Assembly: GCF_051013375.1 (NCBI RefSeq)
Contig: NZ_CP142125.1
Source: Kordia algicida
Lineage (GTDB): Bacteria; Bacteroidota; Bacteroidia; Flavobacteriales; Flavobacteriaceae
Strand: one strand, 5' to 3'
Length of the DNA stretch: 64,000 nucleotides
Position 1 is the stretch's first letter; each line of letters opens with the position of its first letter. The notes beneath the pieces were generated by a model that saw only the letters and a list, made by a program, of their open reading frames with translations, ran no database searches and was not told where the DNA came from. Below are positions 7,537-15,478 of this stretch, one piece after another. Made by a program: the position numbers and the translations under genes.

Positions 7537-8541
7537 CTATTGATGTAATTTGTATGTTTCTCTAACAATTTTTTCCGCCGGTTTGTTTTGTGGTGTAAAG
7601 TAAAAATCTTCCAATCCACCAGATTTTTCATAGTTGTGAAACCACTTCCAGATAAATCCGCCAGCAAACCAATCTTCTTTCCAAAACTCATTATACAACG
7701 CTTGCAAGGCAATTTCTTGCGCTTTTAAATTCAATACTTTTCCTTTTCTATTGGAATCCCACGGTTCTTTTCCTGTGTATTCTATGCTGCGATATCCGTA
7801 TTCGGTAAAGAGAATTTTTCGATCTACTTTTTTAGATAAATTCACTATTTTATCTTTATGCGATTGCCAGCCTTTTTGCAAACTTTCCAGCGTTGGTATT
7901 TTTTCTTCGCTGAGCGGAAAATACGCGTCAATTCCTATAAAATCGAGTTGCTTCCAAAACGGAACTTTTTCAAATGAATCCCAATTTTCTGCATAGGTCA
8001 ATTTTCCTTTATATATTTTTTTCACTTTCGTGATAAGTGCATTCCAAAATTCAGGTCGTGCTGCAACAAACGTGTGCAATTCGGTTCCAATACAGAACAT
8101 TTCTGCGTCAATTTCTTCTGCCAAACTCGCATATTCGAGGATGAAACTTTCGTAAGAAGCTTCAAATGCTTTCCAATCGGTTTCGTTTTCCATCGAAATT
8201 AATCCTGTAAATTCACCATTCCAAACCCAAATTTGCGGTTTCACCATGATGTTAATGTTGTTTTTTTGTAAAAGTTCTGCATATTGCTTTGCTCCTTTTC
8301 GTGTTTCTCCAAACCATTGTCGGTCTGTATTGTGAACCACTTCTGTTCCGTTTAATTTCCGAAGAAATCCAAAAGGCATTACCGCAGCGTAATTTGCATG
8401 TAATTTTACAACAGGATCTACATGATTTTGATTGATAGGATTTGGCGCCGCTACATAACTAACACCATTTATTTTTTGTGCTTGACTCGTACATGAAAAT
8501 TGTAAAAAGCCAAAAAATATACAAAGGAGTCTAAGTTTCAT
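7537..8541 (-). CDS. GH113-like glycoside hydrolase lipoprotein
   Basis: A 334-residue TIM-barrel glycosidase. A lipoprotein-type signal ends at Cys17 (LQFSC). The catalytic pair fits family GH113: the acid/base glutamate in FCIGTELH (Glu154) and the nucleophile in FTEYGYRS (Glu247). VKPQIWVWNGE and LDFIGIDAYFPL are the usual barrel strands. GH113 enzymes characterised so far are mostly beta-mannanases or related exo-enzymes, so a mannan- or glucomannan-derived substrate is plausible. It has no SusC/SusD neighbours and is therefore not in a polysaccharide-utilisation locus here. It lies in an envelope-protein run, with a hairpin around its start. Confidence 0.85.
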   Translation of the reverse strand: MKLRLLCIFFGFLQFSCTSQAQKINGVSYVAAPNPINQNHVDPVVKLHANYAAVMPFGFLRKLNGTEVVHNTDRQWFGETRKGAKQYAELLQKNNINIMVKPQIWVWNGEFTGLISMENETDWKAFEASYESFILEYASLAEEIDAEMFCIGTELHTFVAARPEFWNALITKVKKIYKGKLTYAENWDSFEKVPFWKQLDFIGIDAYFPLSEEKIPTLESLQKGWQSHKDKIVNLSKKVDRKILFTEYGYRSIEYTGKEPWDSNRKGKVLNLKAQEIALQALYNEFWKEDWFAGGFIWKWFHNYEKSGGLEDFYFTPQNKPAEKIVRETYKLHQ

Positions 8542-8562
8542 TGATGAACTATTTAGACTCCT
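8525..8562 (-). promoter_or_regulatory. hairpin enclosing the start codon of the GH113-like gene
   Basis: Perfect 10-bp inverted arms (8525-8534 and 8553-8562) have the ATG at 8541 in the 18-base loop. The upstream arm on the coding strand reads AGGAGTCTAA, so it also contains a Shine-Dalgarno-like AGGAG. It could limit translation initiation, or be chance. Confidence 0.4.
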
Positions 8563-8577
8563 AATGTACTATTATTA

Positions 8578-9501
8578 TTAAAAAATAGCTCTTAAACCTA
8601 CGCTAAAAGTTTGTCCCAATCCTTGAAAATTGTTTCCTCTGACGAATTTATCAAAAGAAGCTTCCACATTTAATACTTCGTTTAATTGGTATTTTCCTCC
8701 AATTCCGAATGATGTAAAGTTTTGAGAAAAATCGTTTCCTAAATCAATTAAAAAACCTTGTTTTCCGTTGATATAAATTGTTGATTCCGTTGAAGGGAAA
8801 TAGCTTAAAAATGCTGCAAATGGTAAGAATAAACTGTTGTTTGCAAAACGTTCTCCAATGTTTGACGTATTTGGATCTGCTTCTGTGGCTTTTTCTCCAA
8901 AGTTAAATCCTACGTCAGCTTGCGTAAATAATTGCCATTTGTCTTGTCCGAATGTCGTATCATAGAAAAATTTTGTTTCCCAAAAAATACTTCTCTTATC
9001 TAAATACGGAGCATTTGGCTTGTCTTTAAAAATTGGCAAATACACCGAACTCGTAAAAGAAAAATTTGAAATATTCTTAAAAGGTTGCACTCTAATTGAT
9101 GGTGCTAAAACAGTTAATCCGCTTCTCGCCTGATCGTTGTCTTTAAATTGTAATACATCTAAAGCGCCTGCACCACCAAACGTATTGGAGCGTATCTGTA
9201 CGATTAAACCAACGTTTACTCTACGACTTTCGCTAACTCCAGTATATACTTCTGTGGTACTTGTAAAAAATGTTTCTCTTGGTACAGTTAGAGAGTTTGA
9301 TTCCGCATCTGTACGTTCTGTTTGTGTATAAATACTGTTGAAGAATTTTAAATCCCATTGTCCTTTTTTCAATAATTTGGAAGGTGTAAATTCCTGAATG
9401 TTACTTCTGTCGTCTGTTGTTTCATCATCTTGATCTTGGGCAAATGAGAAGCTTACAAAAAGTAACGTAAGCATGGTTAAAATTAGATTGTTCTTTTTCA
9501 T
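8578..9501 (-). CDS. probable outer-membrane beta-barrel protein
   Basis: A 307-residue exported protein. The ATG at 9501 begins a good signal peptide (MKKNNLILTMLTLLFVSFSF, cleaved near AQ). An upstream extension to 9618 lacks coding character and runs into a repeat. The mature protein starts with an acidic stretch (DQDDETTDD), then a long series of alternating strands ending in FSVGLRAIF, with the terminal Phe typical of outer-membrane barrels. No functional motif is visible; it could be a porin-like or transporter barrel of unknown substrate. The glycosidase gene lies 36 bases downstream and may be cotranscribed. Confidence 0.75.
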   Translation of the reverse strand: MKKNNLILTMLTLLFVSFSFAQDQDDETTDDRSNIQEFTPSKLLKKGQWDLKFFNSIYTQTERTDAESNSLTVPRETFFTSTTEVYTGVSESRRVNVGLIVQIRSNTFGGAGALDVLQFKDNDQARSGLTVLAPSIRVQPFKNISNFSFTSSVYLPIFKDKPNAPYLDKRSIFWETKFFYDTTFGQDKWQLFTQADVGFNFGEKATEADPNTSNIGERFANNSLFLPFAAFLSYFPSTESTIYINGKQGFLIDLGNDFSQNFTSFGIGGKYQLNEVLNVEASFDKFVRGNNFQGLGQTFSVGLRAIF

Positions 9502-9534
9502 TTTAGTTATATTTAGTATTTTTTGTTTGTTAGT

Positions 9535-9640
9535 TTTAAGTTGAAAATTTTCGATTTCGAAGTACTTCTCGATAGTTCTACTGAGTTTATCGAAGTGCGA
9601 TTTTCTCTTGAAAATCACTCGAAGTGACGTTTTGAATTTC
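9535..9640. repeat. intergenic repeat fragment (tcgag/cgaagtg palindromic type)
   Basis: This AT-rich stretch carries ctcgata...tatcgaag and gattttctcttgaaaatc inverted segments, followed by cactcgaagtgacg. The same vocabulary (cgtcagttcgagtga ... atcgagaac) occurs at 13960-14012 on the other strand and more weakly at 14660-14700. It separates the barrel gene from the DUF547 gene. Confidence 0.5.
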
Positions 9641-9699
9641 TTTGTTTTACATCTTTGCGAAAGTTTTGAAAAACTTGTGGCAATCTGTTTCTCGATACC

Positions 9700-10419
9700 T
9701 TATTTCGTTTCATTCAATTTCCAGTTATACGGATAGTAACTGATTTTCGATTTTTCTGCGATTTTTTCGTCTCTGTATTTGTTGATGAAGTCAATTTCGT
9801 TTCCATTTTGGGTAAAATCGCCTTTGTACCATTTCATAATTTCAGAAAGTTGTACACGTTTCTTTTTGGCATTTACTTTAATGAAATCGTCACTATTTAA
9901 AGCTATTTTTGTTTGTCGCGTTAATTGTGTGTCAAGAGTTTCAGGCTTGTAGGCTTCGGCAATAATTGGCGGACAACCTAAACCTGCGCAGACCAATACA
10001 AAGTGAAAACGTGGATCGTTATTGAACTGCGCGCGCAATAACTTATGTTCTATATCATTTAAGGTAATTTTTTTGCCTCCAACAGCATATTTCGTCTTGT
10101 CAAACAAACCTTTAATATCTAAAGGTGATTTTACAGGATAATTTTCAATAATTCCTTTAATTACAGTGAGATTGTAAATATTTATCCAATACGCTTGATA
10201 GGTATTTGCATCACTTTTATTGACTGTAATTTTATTTGTTGAAGCTAAAATTGCGTCTAATTCCGCAGCGTTTTTCTTTACAGCTTTATAATTTACACGT
10301 CCGTTTTTTACATATTCCTTAAAGAATACATCAGAAGCATTAAAAAAAGTATCGGTGTTTTGTGCAAAACTGAATGTGGTAAATAAAACTGCTATAAATG
10401 TGATTGTTATGTGTCGCAT
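9700..10419 (-). CDS. secreted DUF547 domain protein
   Basis: A 239-residue exported protein. I chose the ATG at 10419, which begins a signal peptide (MRHITITFIAVLFTTFSFAQ); the frame continues to 10488 without a convincing start. The DUF547 core is clear: YQAYWINIYNLTVIKGI in the first half, then KITLNDIEHKLLR, and FHFVLVCAGLGCPP with the conserved Cys. The family occurs in bacteria and plants and has no settled biochemical function; I recall a papain-like fold being proposed, which I cannot confirm here. A repeat-bearing gap separates it from the barrel gene downstream. Confidence 0.85.
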   Translation of the reverse strand: MRHITITFIAVLFTTFSFAQNTDTFFNASDVFFKEYVKNGRVNYKAVKKNAAELDAILASTNKITVNKSDANTYQAYWINIYNLTVIKGIIENYPVKSPLDIKGLFDKTKYAVGGKKITLNDIEHKLLRAQFNNDPRFHFVLVCAGLGCPPIIAEAYKPETLDTQLTRQTKIALNSDDFIKVNAKKKRVQLSEIMKWYKGDFTQNGNEIDFINKYRDEKIAEKSKISYYPYNWKLNETK

Positions 10420-10683
10420 GATAATTAATTTCAATTTGTAATGCTGTGTAAGTCCGCAAAACATTTTAGAACTTACAGTCTTTCGCAAAAAAAAATATCA
10501 TTTATATATTTGATTTTCAAGCGTCCACAAGTTGTCATTTTTTGTAAAACCTTACATTCTTTTTTTAATTTATAATTATTCTAAATTCTATAGCAATGTA
10601 TAAGTTATTAACTTTACTAGCGACAGAATTCCCGACACGAACATTTTCCGCGTAAGCGAAAAGTAAAAAACCCAATCAACCTT

Positions 10684-12030
10684 ATGGAACATATTGTAAT
10701 TATAGGTAATGGAATTTCTGGAGTTACGGCTGCCAGACATATCCGAAAACTTTCCGATAAAAAAATTACCATCATTTCTGCTGAAACTGAGTATTTCTTC
10801 TCGCGTACAGCGTTGATGTATATTTATATGGGACATATGAAGTTTGAACACACGCAACCTTATGAAAATTGGTTTTGGGAAAAGAATCGCATCGAACTGA
10901 AAAAAGGTTTTGTAAAGCACGTAAAAGATGCTTCAAAAGAGCTCGTTTTTGCTAGTGGAGAAACGATGAAATATGATAAACTCATCATCGCTACAGGTTC
11001 AAAACCTAACAAATTTGGATGGCCAGGACAAGATTTGAATGGTGTAATGGGCATGTATCACAAACAAGATTTAGAAAAACTAGAACAATATGCGCCAAAT
11101 AACGACGTATGTAAACGCGCTGTAATTGTCGGTGGCGGATTGATTGGAATTGAACTCGCAGAAATGCTACAAAGCAGAGATATTCCCGTAACATTTTTAG
11201 TGCGTGAAAGTAGTTTTTGGAACGGTGTGTTACCTGCAGGCGAATCGGAAATGATTAACCAACATATAAAAGAACATCATATTGATTTGCGTTTGGGCGT
11301 GAATTTACAAGAAATAAAAGCAGACGAAAACGGAAATGTAAAGTCGATTATTATTAAAGAAACAGGCGAAGAAATTCCGTGTACGGTTGTCGGATTGACC
11401 GCAGGAGTTTCGCCAAATGTTGATTTCTTAAAAGATTCCAATATTGAACTCGGACGCGGCGTAAAAGTGAATCGACGTTTGGAAACCAATGTAAAAGATA
11501 TTTATGCCATTGGCGATTGTGCTGAGCAACATGAAGCCATTGGAAATCGCAGACCAATTGAAGCGGTTTGGTACACGGGAAGAATGATGGGCGAAACCTT
11601 AGCGCAGACATTGTGCGGAAATCCGAGAGATTACAATCCGGGGCATTGGTTTAATTCTGCAAAGTTTTTAGACATTGAATATCAAACGTATGGTTGGGTT
11701 TTTGGCGAACGTGGGCGACCAGATTATGAACAACATTTTCACTGGAAACATCCTAAGAAACATATTTGTATTACGATTGCTTTTCATAAAGAAACTCGCA
11801 AATTTTTAGGAATTAATACGTTTGGAATTCGCATGCGTCATCACAGTTTTGATACGTGGCTGAACGAAAATCGTTCTGTAGAATACGTTTTAGAGCATTT
11901 AGCCGATGCCAATTTTGATCCTGAGTTTTATAAACAATACGAAAAAGAGATTGTTGCGCAGTTCAATAGTGAGCACCAAACAGCTATCAAACCTAAAAAA
12001 AGAAGCTGGAAACGTATTTTCAGTTACTAA
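10684..12030 (+). CDS. FAD-dependent pyridine nucleotide oxidoreductase
   Basis: A 448-residue two-dinucleotide-binding flavoprotein. The FAD Rossmann motif is GNGISGVTAARHI at about residues 8-20. The NAD(P)H motif is VIVGGGLIGIELAEML at about 148-163. The ATG-type motif DIYAIGDCAE is at about 276. It resembles nitrite-reductase/rubredoxin-reductase class enzymes but lacks a C-terminal Fe-S or sulfite-reductase domain. The next gene starts 24 bases later and encodes a membrane polyferredoxin, so electrons probably pass between NAD(P)H and the Fe-S membrane protein. The final acceptor is not visible. Confidence 0.88.
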   Translation: MEHIVIIGNGISGVTAARHIRKLSDKKITIISAETEYFFSRTALMYIYMGHMKFEHTQPYENWFWEKNRIELKKGFVKHVKDASKELVFASGETMKYDKLIIATGSKPNKFGWPGQDLNGVMGMYHKQDLEKLEQYAPNNDVCKRAVIVGGGLIGIELAEMLQSRDIPVTFLVRESSFWNGVLPAGESEMINQHIKEHHIDLRLGVNLQEIKADENGNVKSIIIKETGEEIPCTVVGLTAGVSPNVDFLKDSNIELGRGVKVNRRLETNVKDIYAIGDCAEQHEAIGNRRPIEAVWYTGRMMGETLAQTLCGNPRDYNPGHWFNSAKFLDIEYQTYGWVFGERGRPDYEQHFHWKHPKKHICITIAFHKETRKFLGINTFGIRMRHHSFDTWLNENRSVEYVLEHLADANFDPEFYKQYEKEIVAQFNSEHQTAIKPKKRSWKRIFSY

Positions 12031-12054
12031 TCACCTCATCTTAAAAATTATATT

Positions 12055-13914
12055 ATGAAATTCATTCGAATTGCAGGACTCTATATATTTATTGCCTCCG
12101 TAGTGTTGTTTAGTGCAACGCTTTTTATGGGAAATTATTCTTTAACAGAAACTTCTATTGAACAAACTTTTAGCGATAAAAAAGCAAGAGTAACCGAAAC
12201 ATTTGCCAAAGTTGCCAAAGAAAATGGTGTTTTGGACAAAACTTATAGCAATCCATTTTCTTTTATGAGCGATGTAAAAGGATTATTTGAAAAACACAAT
12301 CAGCAAGTTTCTAAGGATATTGCTAAAGAAAAAGGAATTTCTTCCGAAGAAACAGAAAAACTCATCGCAGCTGCTACCAAAAATGGAAACGTTGTGTACA
12401 CAAAGGAAGTCGTCGATCAGGTGTTAAGTGGAGAAAAAGCCAAAACATTAGATCAATCTACCAATTGGATGTATAGTCCGGGAAAAACGTATGATTCGGT
12501 AGAAACGTTTCAAAATGATTTGACCAATAAAGTAAATGATGCGAATAGAAACTTGGCAAAAGAATTCTTTTTGTATGACAATAAATATTCGCGATTTGAT
12601 ATTACAAAAGCAGCTTCTAGTGGAATAATCGTAGAAAATAAAGGTTTATTTCTATTCTTAACCTTCGGTTTGGGAATTATTGGATCGCTGATGTTTATCA
12701 TTACAGGATTGTTTTTAAAACCAATTCCTGGCATCAAAAACAACGGAATTTATTTAAATAATGCAACCAATCGCGGTTGGGTTGGCATTGTTGTTTTTGG
12801 ATTTTTAGTCATCTTCTACGTTTTACTATACTTTCATCCGTATGTAATTGTCAATTGGACAAGTATTGTAGATCCTGTAAAAGCACTTTTTATTGAAAAT
12901 GGATCGGCTTCACAATGGTTTGTATACGGTTTACTGTACACAGTTTCTATGACAGTTATGGCAATTCGTATGTTCATCAAATACAGACACAATCAATATC
13001 AAATAGTTAGAACTGCGGTAGTATTGGCGTTTCAAATCATATTTGCCTTCTTATTAGTAGAGATTTTACCATTATTCGATTTGCCAGGAGTAGACTTGAA
13101 AAACGCATGGCCGTTGGATTATAATTTCTTGACCGATTGGAATGTGAAAAACTATTTAGAAGCAGGACATTTAGGAAAGTTTATGTTCTTTTGGGGCATA
13201 ATTCTTTCACTTATTCTAGTGCCAGTTTTGGTCTATTTTTATGGAAAACGTTGGTATTGTTCGTGGGTTTGTGGTTGTGGCGGATTGGCAGAAACGCTTG
13301 GAGATCCGTATCGTCAATTGTCAGACAAACGTTTGATTGCTTGGAAAATAGAACGCTGGACCATTTATCCTGTATTGGTTTTTGCAGTTATTATGACCAT
13401 TATTGTAGGCTACAATACCTATTATGTAATCAATGCGCCTGATATTGCTGCGGCTAATCAAAATGAATTTTTTGGAATCAACGCATACAGAATTAACGAA
13501 TGGTATGGATTTTTAATCGGATCAATCTTTGCCGGCGTGATTGGAACAGGTTTTTATCCACTTTTAGGAAACAGAACTTGGTGTCGCTTTGGTTGTCCGT
13601 TAGCAGCGTATATGGGAATCATTCAACGTTTTAAGTCTAAATTTAGAATTACGACGAATGGCGGACAGTGTATTTCTTGCGGAAACTGTTCAACATATTG
13701 TGAACAAGGAATTGACGTTCGTGCATATGCGCAAAAAGGACAAAATATTGTGCGTTCTTCTTGTGTAGGATGCGGAATTTGTAGTGCTGTGTGCCCAAGA
13801 GGAGTTTTAAAATTAGAAAATGCTAGCGATGATGGCGCAACTCGTCATAAAGTTCCTGAAGTAATTTTAGGAAACGATATGGACTTGTTTGAAATGTTGG
13901 AAGAAAATAAGTAA
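12055..13914 (+). CDS. membrane-bound 4Fe-4S polyferredoxin (NapH/NosR/CcoG-like)
   Basis: A 619-residue protein. The N-terminal ~200 residues form an extracytoplasmic-looking helical region between two hydrophobic segments, followed by about six more membrane helices. Four cysteine clusters follow: WYCSWVCGCGG (from Cys402), CRFGCP (Cys510), CISCGNCSTYC (Cys539) and CVGCGICSAVCP (Cys570). The last two are classical ferredoxin motifs, and the first two match the membrane-side Cys pairs of NapH/NosR/CcoG proteins. With the FAD oxidoreductase upstream it forms a compact redox module. No nitrous-oxide or nitrate reductase genes lie nearby, so the partner enzyme is unknown. Confidence 0.87.
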   Translation: MKFIRIAGLYIFIASVVLFSATLFMGNYSLTETSIEQTFSDKKARVTETFAKVAKENGVLDKTYSNPFSFMSDVKGLFEKHNQQVSKDIAKEKGISSEETEKLIAAATKNGNVVYTKEVVDQVLSGEKAKTLDQSTNWMYSPGKTYDSVETFQNDLTNKVNDANRNLAKEFFLYDNKYSRFDITKAASSGIIVENKGLFLFLTFGLGIIGSLMFIITGLFLKPIPGIKNNGIYLNNATNRGWVGIVVFGFLVIFYVLLYFHPYVIVNWTSIVDPVKALFIENGSASQWFVYGLLYTVSMTVMAIRMFIKYRHNQYQIVRTAVVLAFQIIFAFLLVEILPLFDLPGVDLKNAWPLDYNFLTDWNVKNYLEAGHLGKFMFFWGIILSLILVPVLVYFYGKRWYCSWVCGCGGLAETLGDPYRQLSDKRLIAWKIERWTIYPVLVFAVIMTIIVGYNTYYVINAPDIAAANQNEFFGINAYRINEWYGFLIGSIFAGVIGTGFYPLLGNRTWCRFGCPLAAYMGIIQRFKSKFRITTNGGQCISCGNCSTYCEQGIDVRAYAQKGQNIVRSSCVGCGICSAVCPRGVLKLENASDDGATRHKVPEVILGNDMDLFEMLEENK

Positions 13915-13921
13915 TGAAATT

Positions 13922-13944
13922 TTGAATGTTGAATGTTGAATGTG
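13922..13944. repeat. short 7-bp tandem repeat (gaatgtt, three copies)
   Basis: Three consecutive copies of gaatgtt (the last incomplete) start a few bases after the polyferredoxin stop. This is a heptanucleotide microsatellite like the longer one at 39183-39245. Confidence 0.65.
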
Positions 13945-13959
13945 ATATAAAAACTTAAA

Positions 13960-14012
13960 CGTCAGTTCGAGTGATTTTTCAAATGAAATGAAGAAAAGTT
14001 GTATCGAGAACA
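13960..14012. repeat. intergenic repeat (cagttcgagtga ... atcgagaac)
   Basis: The segment begins with cgtcagttcgagtga, continues with tttcaaatgaaatgaag and ends with gtatcgagaac. The order and vocabulary match stretches at 9535-9640 (reversed) and a decayed one near 14660-14700. From memory such strings recur between genes in Flavobacteriaceae. I see no reading frame in it. Confidence 0.5.
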
Positions 14013-14129
14013 GCTATGAAATTGAAAATTTTAAATATGATTCTATCGGAAATCTGGGAATATACTTTAAAATATAACATAAATACCCAAATGCCTCTGG
14101 CTAACAACAAAAAGCCAAAACCTAAAGTT

Positions 14130-14606
14130 ATGAAAAATCTATTCCTTATTATCTGTTTCAGTGTGACATTCAGCGTAAGCGGACAAAAAGAGTATGAGAA
14201 AACCTATTATGATAATGGGCAAATGAAGGAAGAAGGTTGGGTAAAAAATGATGTAAAAACGAAATATTGGAAATTTTACTATCCAAATGGAGCTTTGAAA
14301 AAAGAAGGACGTTTCAAAAATGGGAAACCAACGAAATATTGGTATTTTTATCGCGAAAATAAAACCAAAAAAAGCGAAGGACATTACGTAAATGGTGTAA
14401 AAAGCAAATGGTGGCTTTTTTATGATGAACAAGGAAAAGTAAATCATAAATGTCAATTGAAAAATAATCAAAAAAACGGCTATTGTTTGCGTTATATAAA
14501 TGAAAAATTAGTCAGCGCAGAAAAGTATAAACACGGAAAGAAAATTGGCGAATGGACCGATTTAGCAAGCTTTAAAAGAGAAAATAGTGTTTGGGATTTG
14601 AGATAG
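14130..14606 (+). CDS. secreted MORN/YwqK-like repeat protein
   Basis: A 158-residue exported protein. The ATG at 14130 starts a signal peptide (MKNLFLIICFSVTFSVSGQ); an upstream in-frame extension to 14016 has no coding look. The mature part is built of repeats of the form YYxNGxxKxEGxxKNGxKxxYWKFY, about five copies. These are MORN-type beta-hairpin repeats that databases often label YwqK antitoxin. Here the export signal and the lack of a toxin partner argue against an antitoxin. A surface or envelope role is more likely; the function is unknown. Confidence 0.8.
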   Translation: MKNLFLIICFSVTFSVSGQKEYEKTYYDNGQMKEEGWVKNDVKTKYWKFYYPNGALKKEGRFKNGKPTKYWYFYRENKTKKSEGHYVNGVKSKWWLFYDEQGKVNHKCQLKNNQKNGYCLRYINEKLVSAEKYKHGKKIGEWTDLASFKRENSVWDLR

Positions 14607-14791
14607 ATTGGTTGTTCACTAAATGATTTTAAATGCTAAATTTTGAATATGATTCTAATGAAAATCTGTTTCGACGAAGCTCAACAGCACTATCGAGAAC
14701 CGCTTAGAAATTAAAAACTTTGAATGTTATAAATAATATTCAAATAGAAAATAAATTCTTGCCTACGCAGGAATGACAAAAACATATAGTA

Positions 14792-15478
14792 ATGATTATA
14801 AAAGTCATCATTCCTGCATATAATGAAGAAGATTCTATTGCAAATGTGATTCAGGAAATCCCCAAAAATGTGACTGAGATTATTGTAGTAAGCAATAATT
14901 CTACAGACAATACAGAACTCAATGCAAAAGCTGCTGGAACTACGGTTTTAAAAGAACCCCGAAAAGGCTACGGTTACGCATGTTTAAAAGGCATGGATTA
15001 CATTGCCAAGCAAGAAGTAAAACCTGATATTTTGGTGTTTTTAGATGGCGATTACTCAGATTATCCTGAAGAATTGACGAAAATTGTAGCACCAATTATA
15101 GAAGATGATATCGACTTTGTCATTGGAGCGCGTGTAAAATCATTACGAGAAAATGGTTCGATGACACCACAACAAGTTTTTGGAAACTGGCTTGCTACCT
15201 TTTTAATGAAATTATTTTTTGTCGCAAAATTTACCGATTTAGGACCTTTTAGAGCTATTAAATACGATAAGCTTTTACAGTTGAATATGGAAGACAAAAC
15301 TTATGGCTGGACAGTAGAAATGCAACTCAAAGCATTGAAGCAGAAATTATCATACGTTGAAGTTCCTGTACGCTACAAAAAGAGAATTGGTATCTCAAAA
15401 GTTTCTGGTACCGTAAAAGGTACTATATTTGCTGGCGTAAAAATTTTAGGTTGGATTTTTAAATATAGTTTTAAATAA
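14792..15478 (+). CDS. GT2 family glycosyltransferase (DPM-like, soluble)
   Basis: A 228-residue GT-A fold enzyme. It opens with VIIPAYNEEDSIANVI, has the nucleotide-binding NNSTDNT loop, a metal-binding FLDGDYSD motif near residue 80, and the acceptor-side GPFRAIKYDKL segment. It resembles polyprenyl-phosphate glycosyltransferases but lacks their C-terminal membrane helices. The next gene begins at the base after its stop and the third overlaps by four bases, so these three enzymes form one operon. They probably build or attach one lipid-linked or surface glycan; the sugar is not determinable. Confidence 0.88.
   Translation: MIIKVIIPAYNEEDSIANVIQEIPKNVTEIIVVSNNSTDNTELNAKAAGTTVLKEPRKGYGYACLKGMDYIAKQEVKPDILVFLDGDYSDYPEELTKIVAPIIEDDIDFVIGARVKSLRENGSMTPQQVFGNWLATFLMKLFFVAKFTDLGPFRAIKYDKLLQLNMEDKTYGWTVEMQLKALKQKLSYVEVPVRYKKRIGISKVSGTVKGTIFAGVKILGWIFKYSFK

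Noticed and set aside
14130..14606. YwqK antitoxin of a toxin-antitoxin pair
   Set aside because: The label comes from MORN-like repeats; the protein has a signal peptide and no toxin gene beside it.
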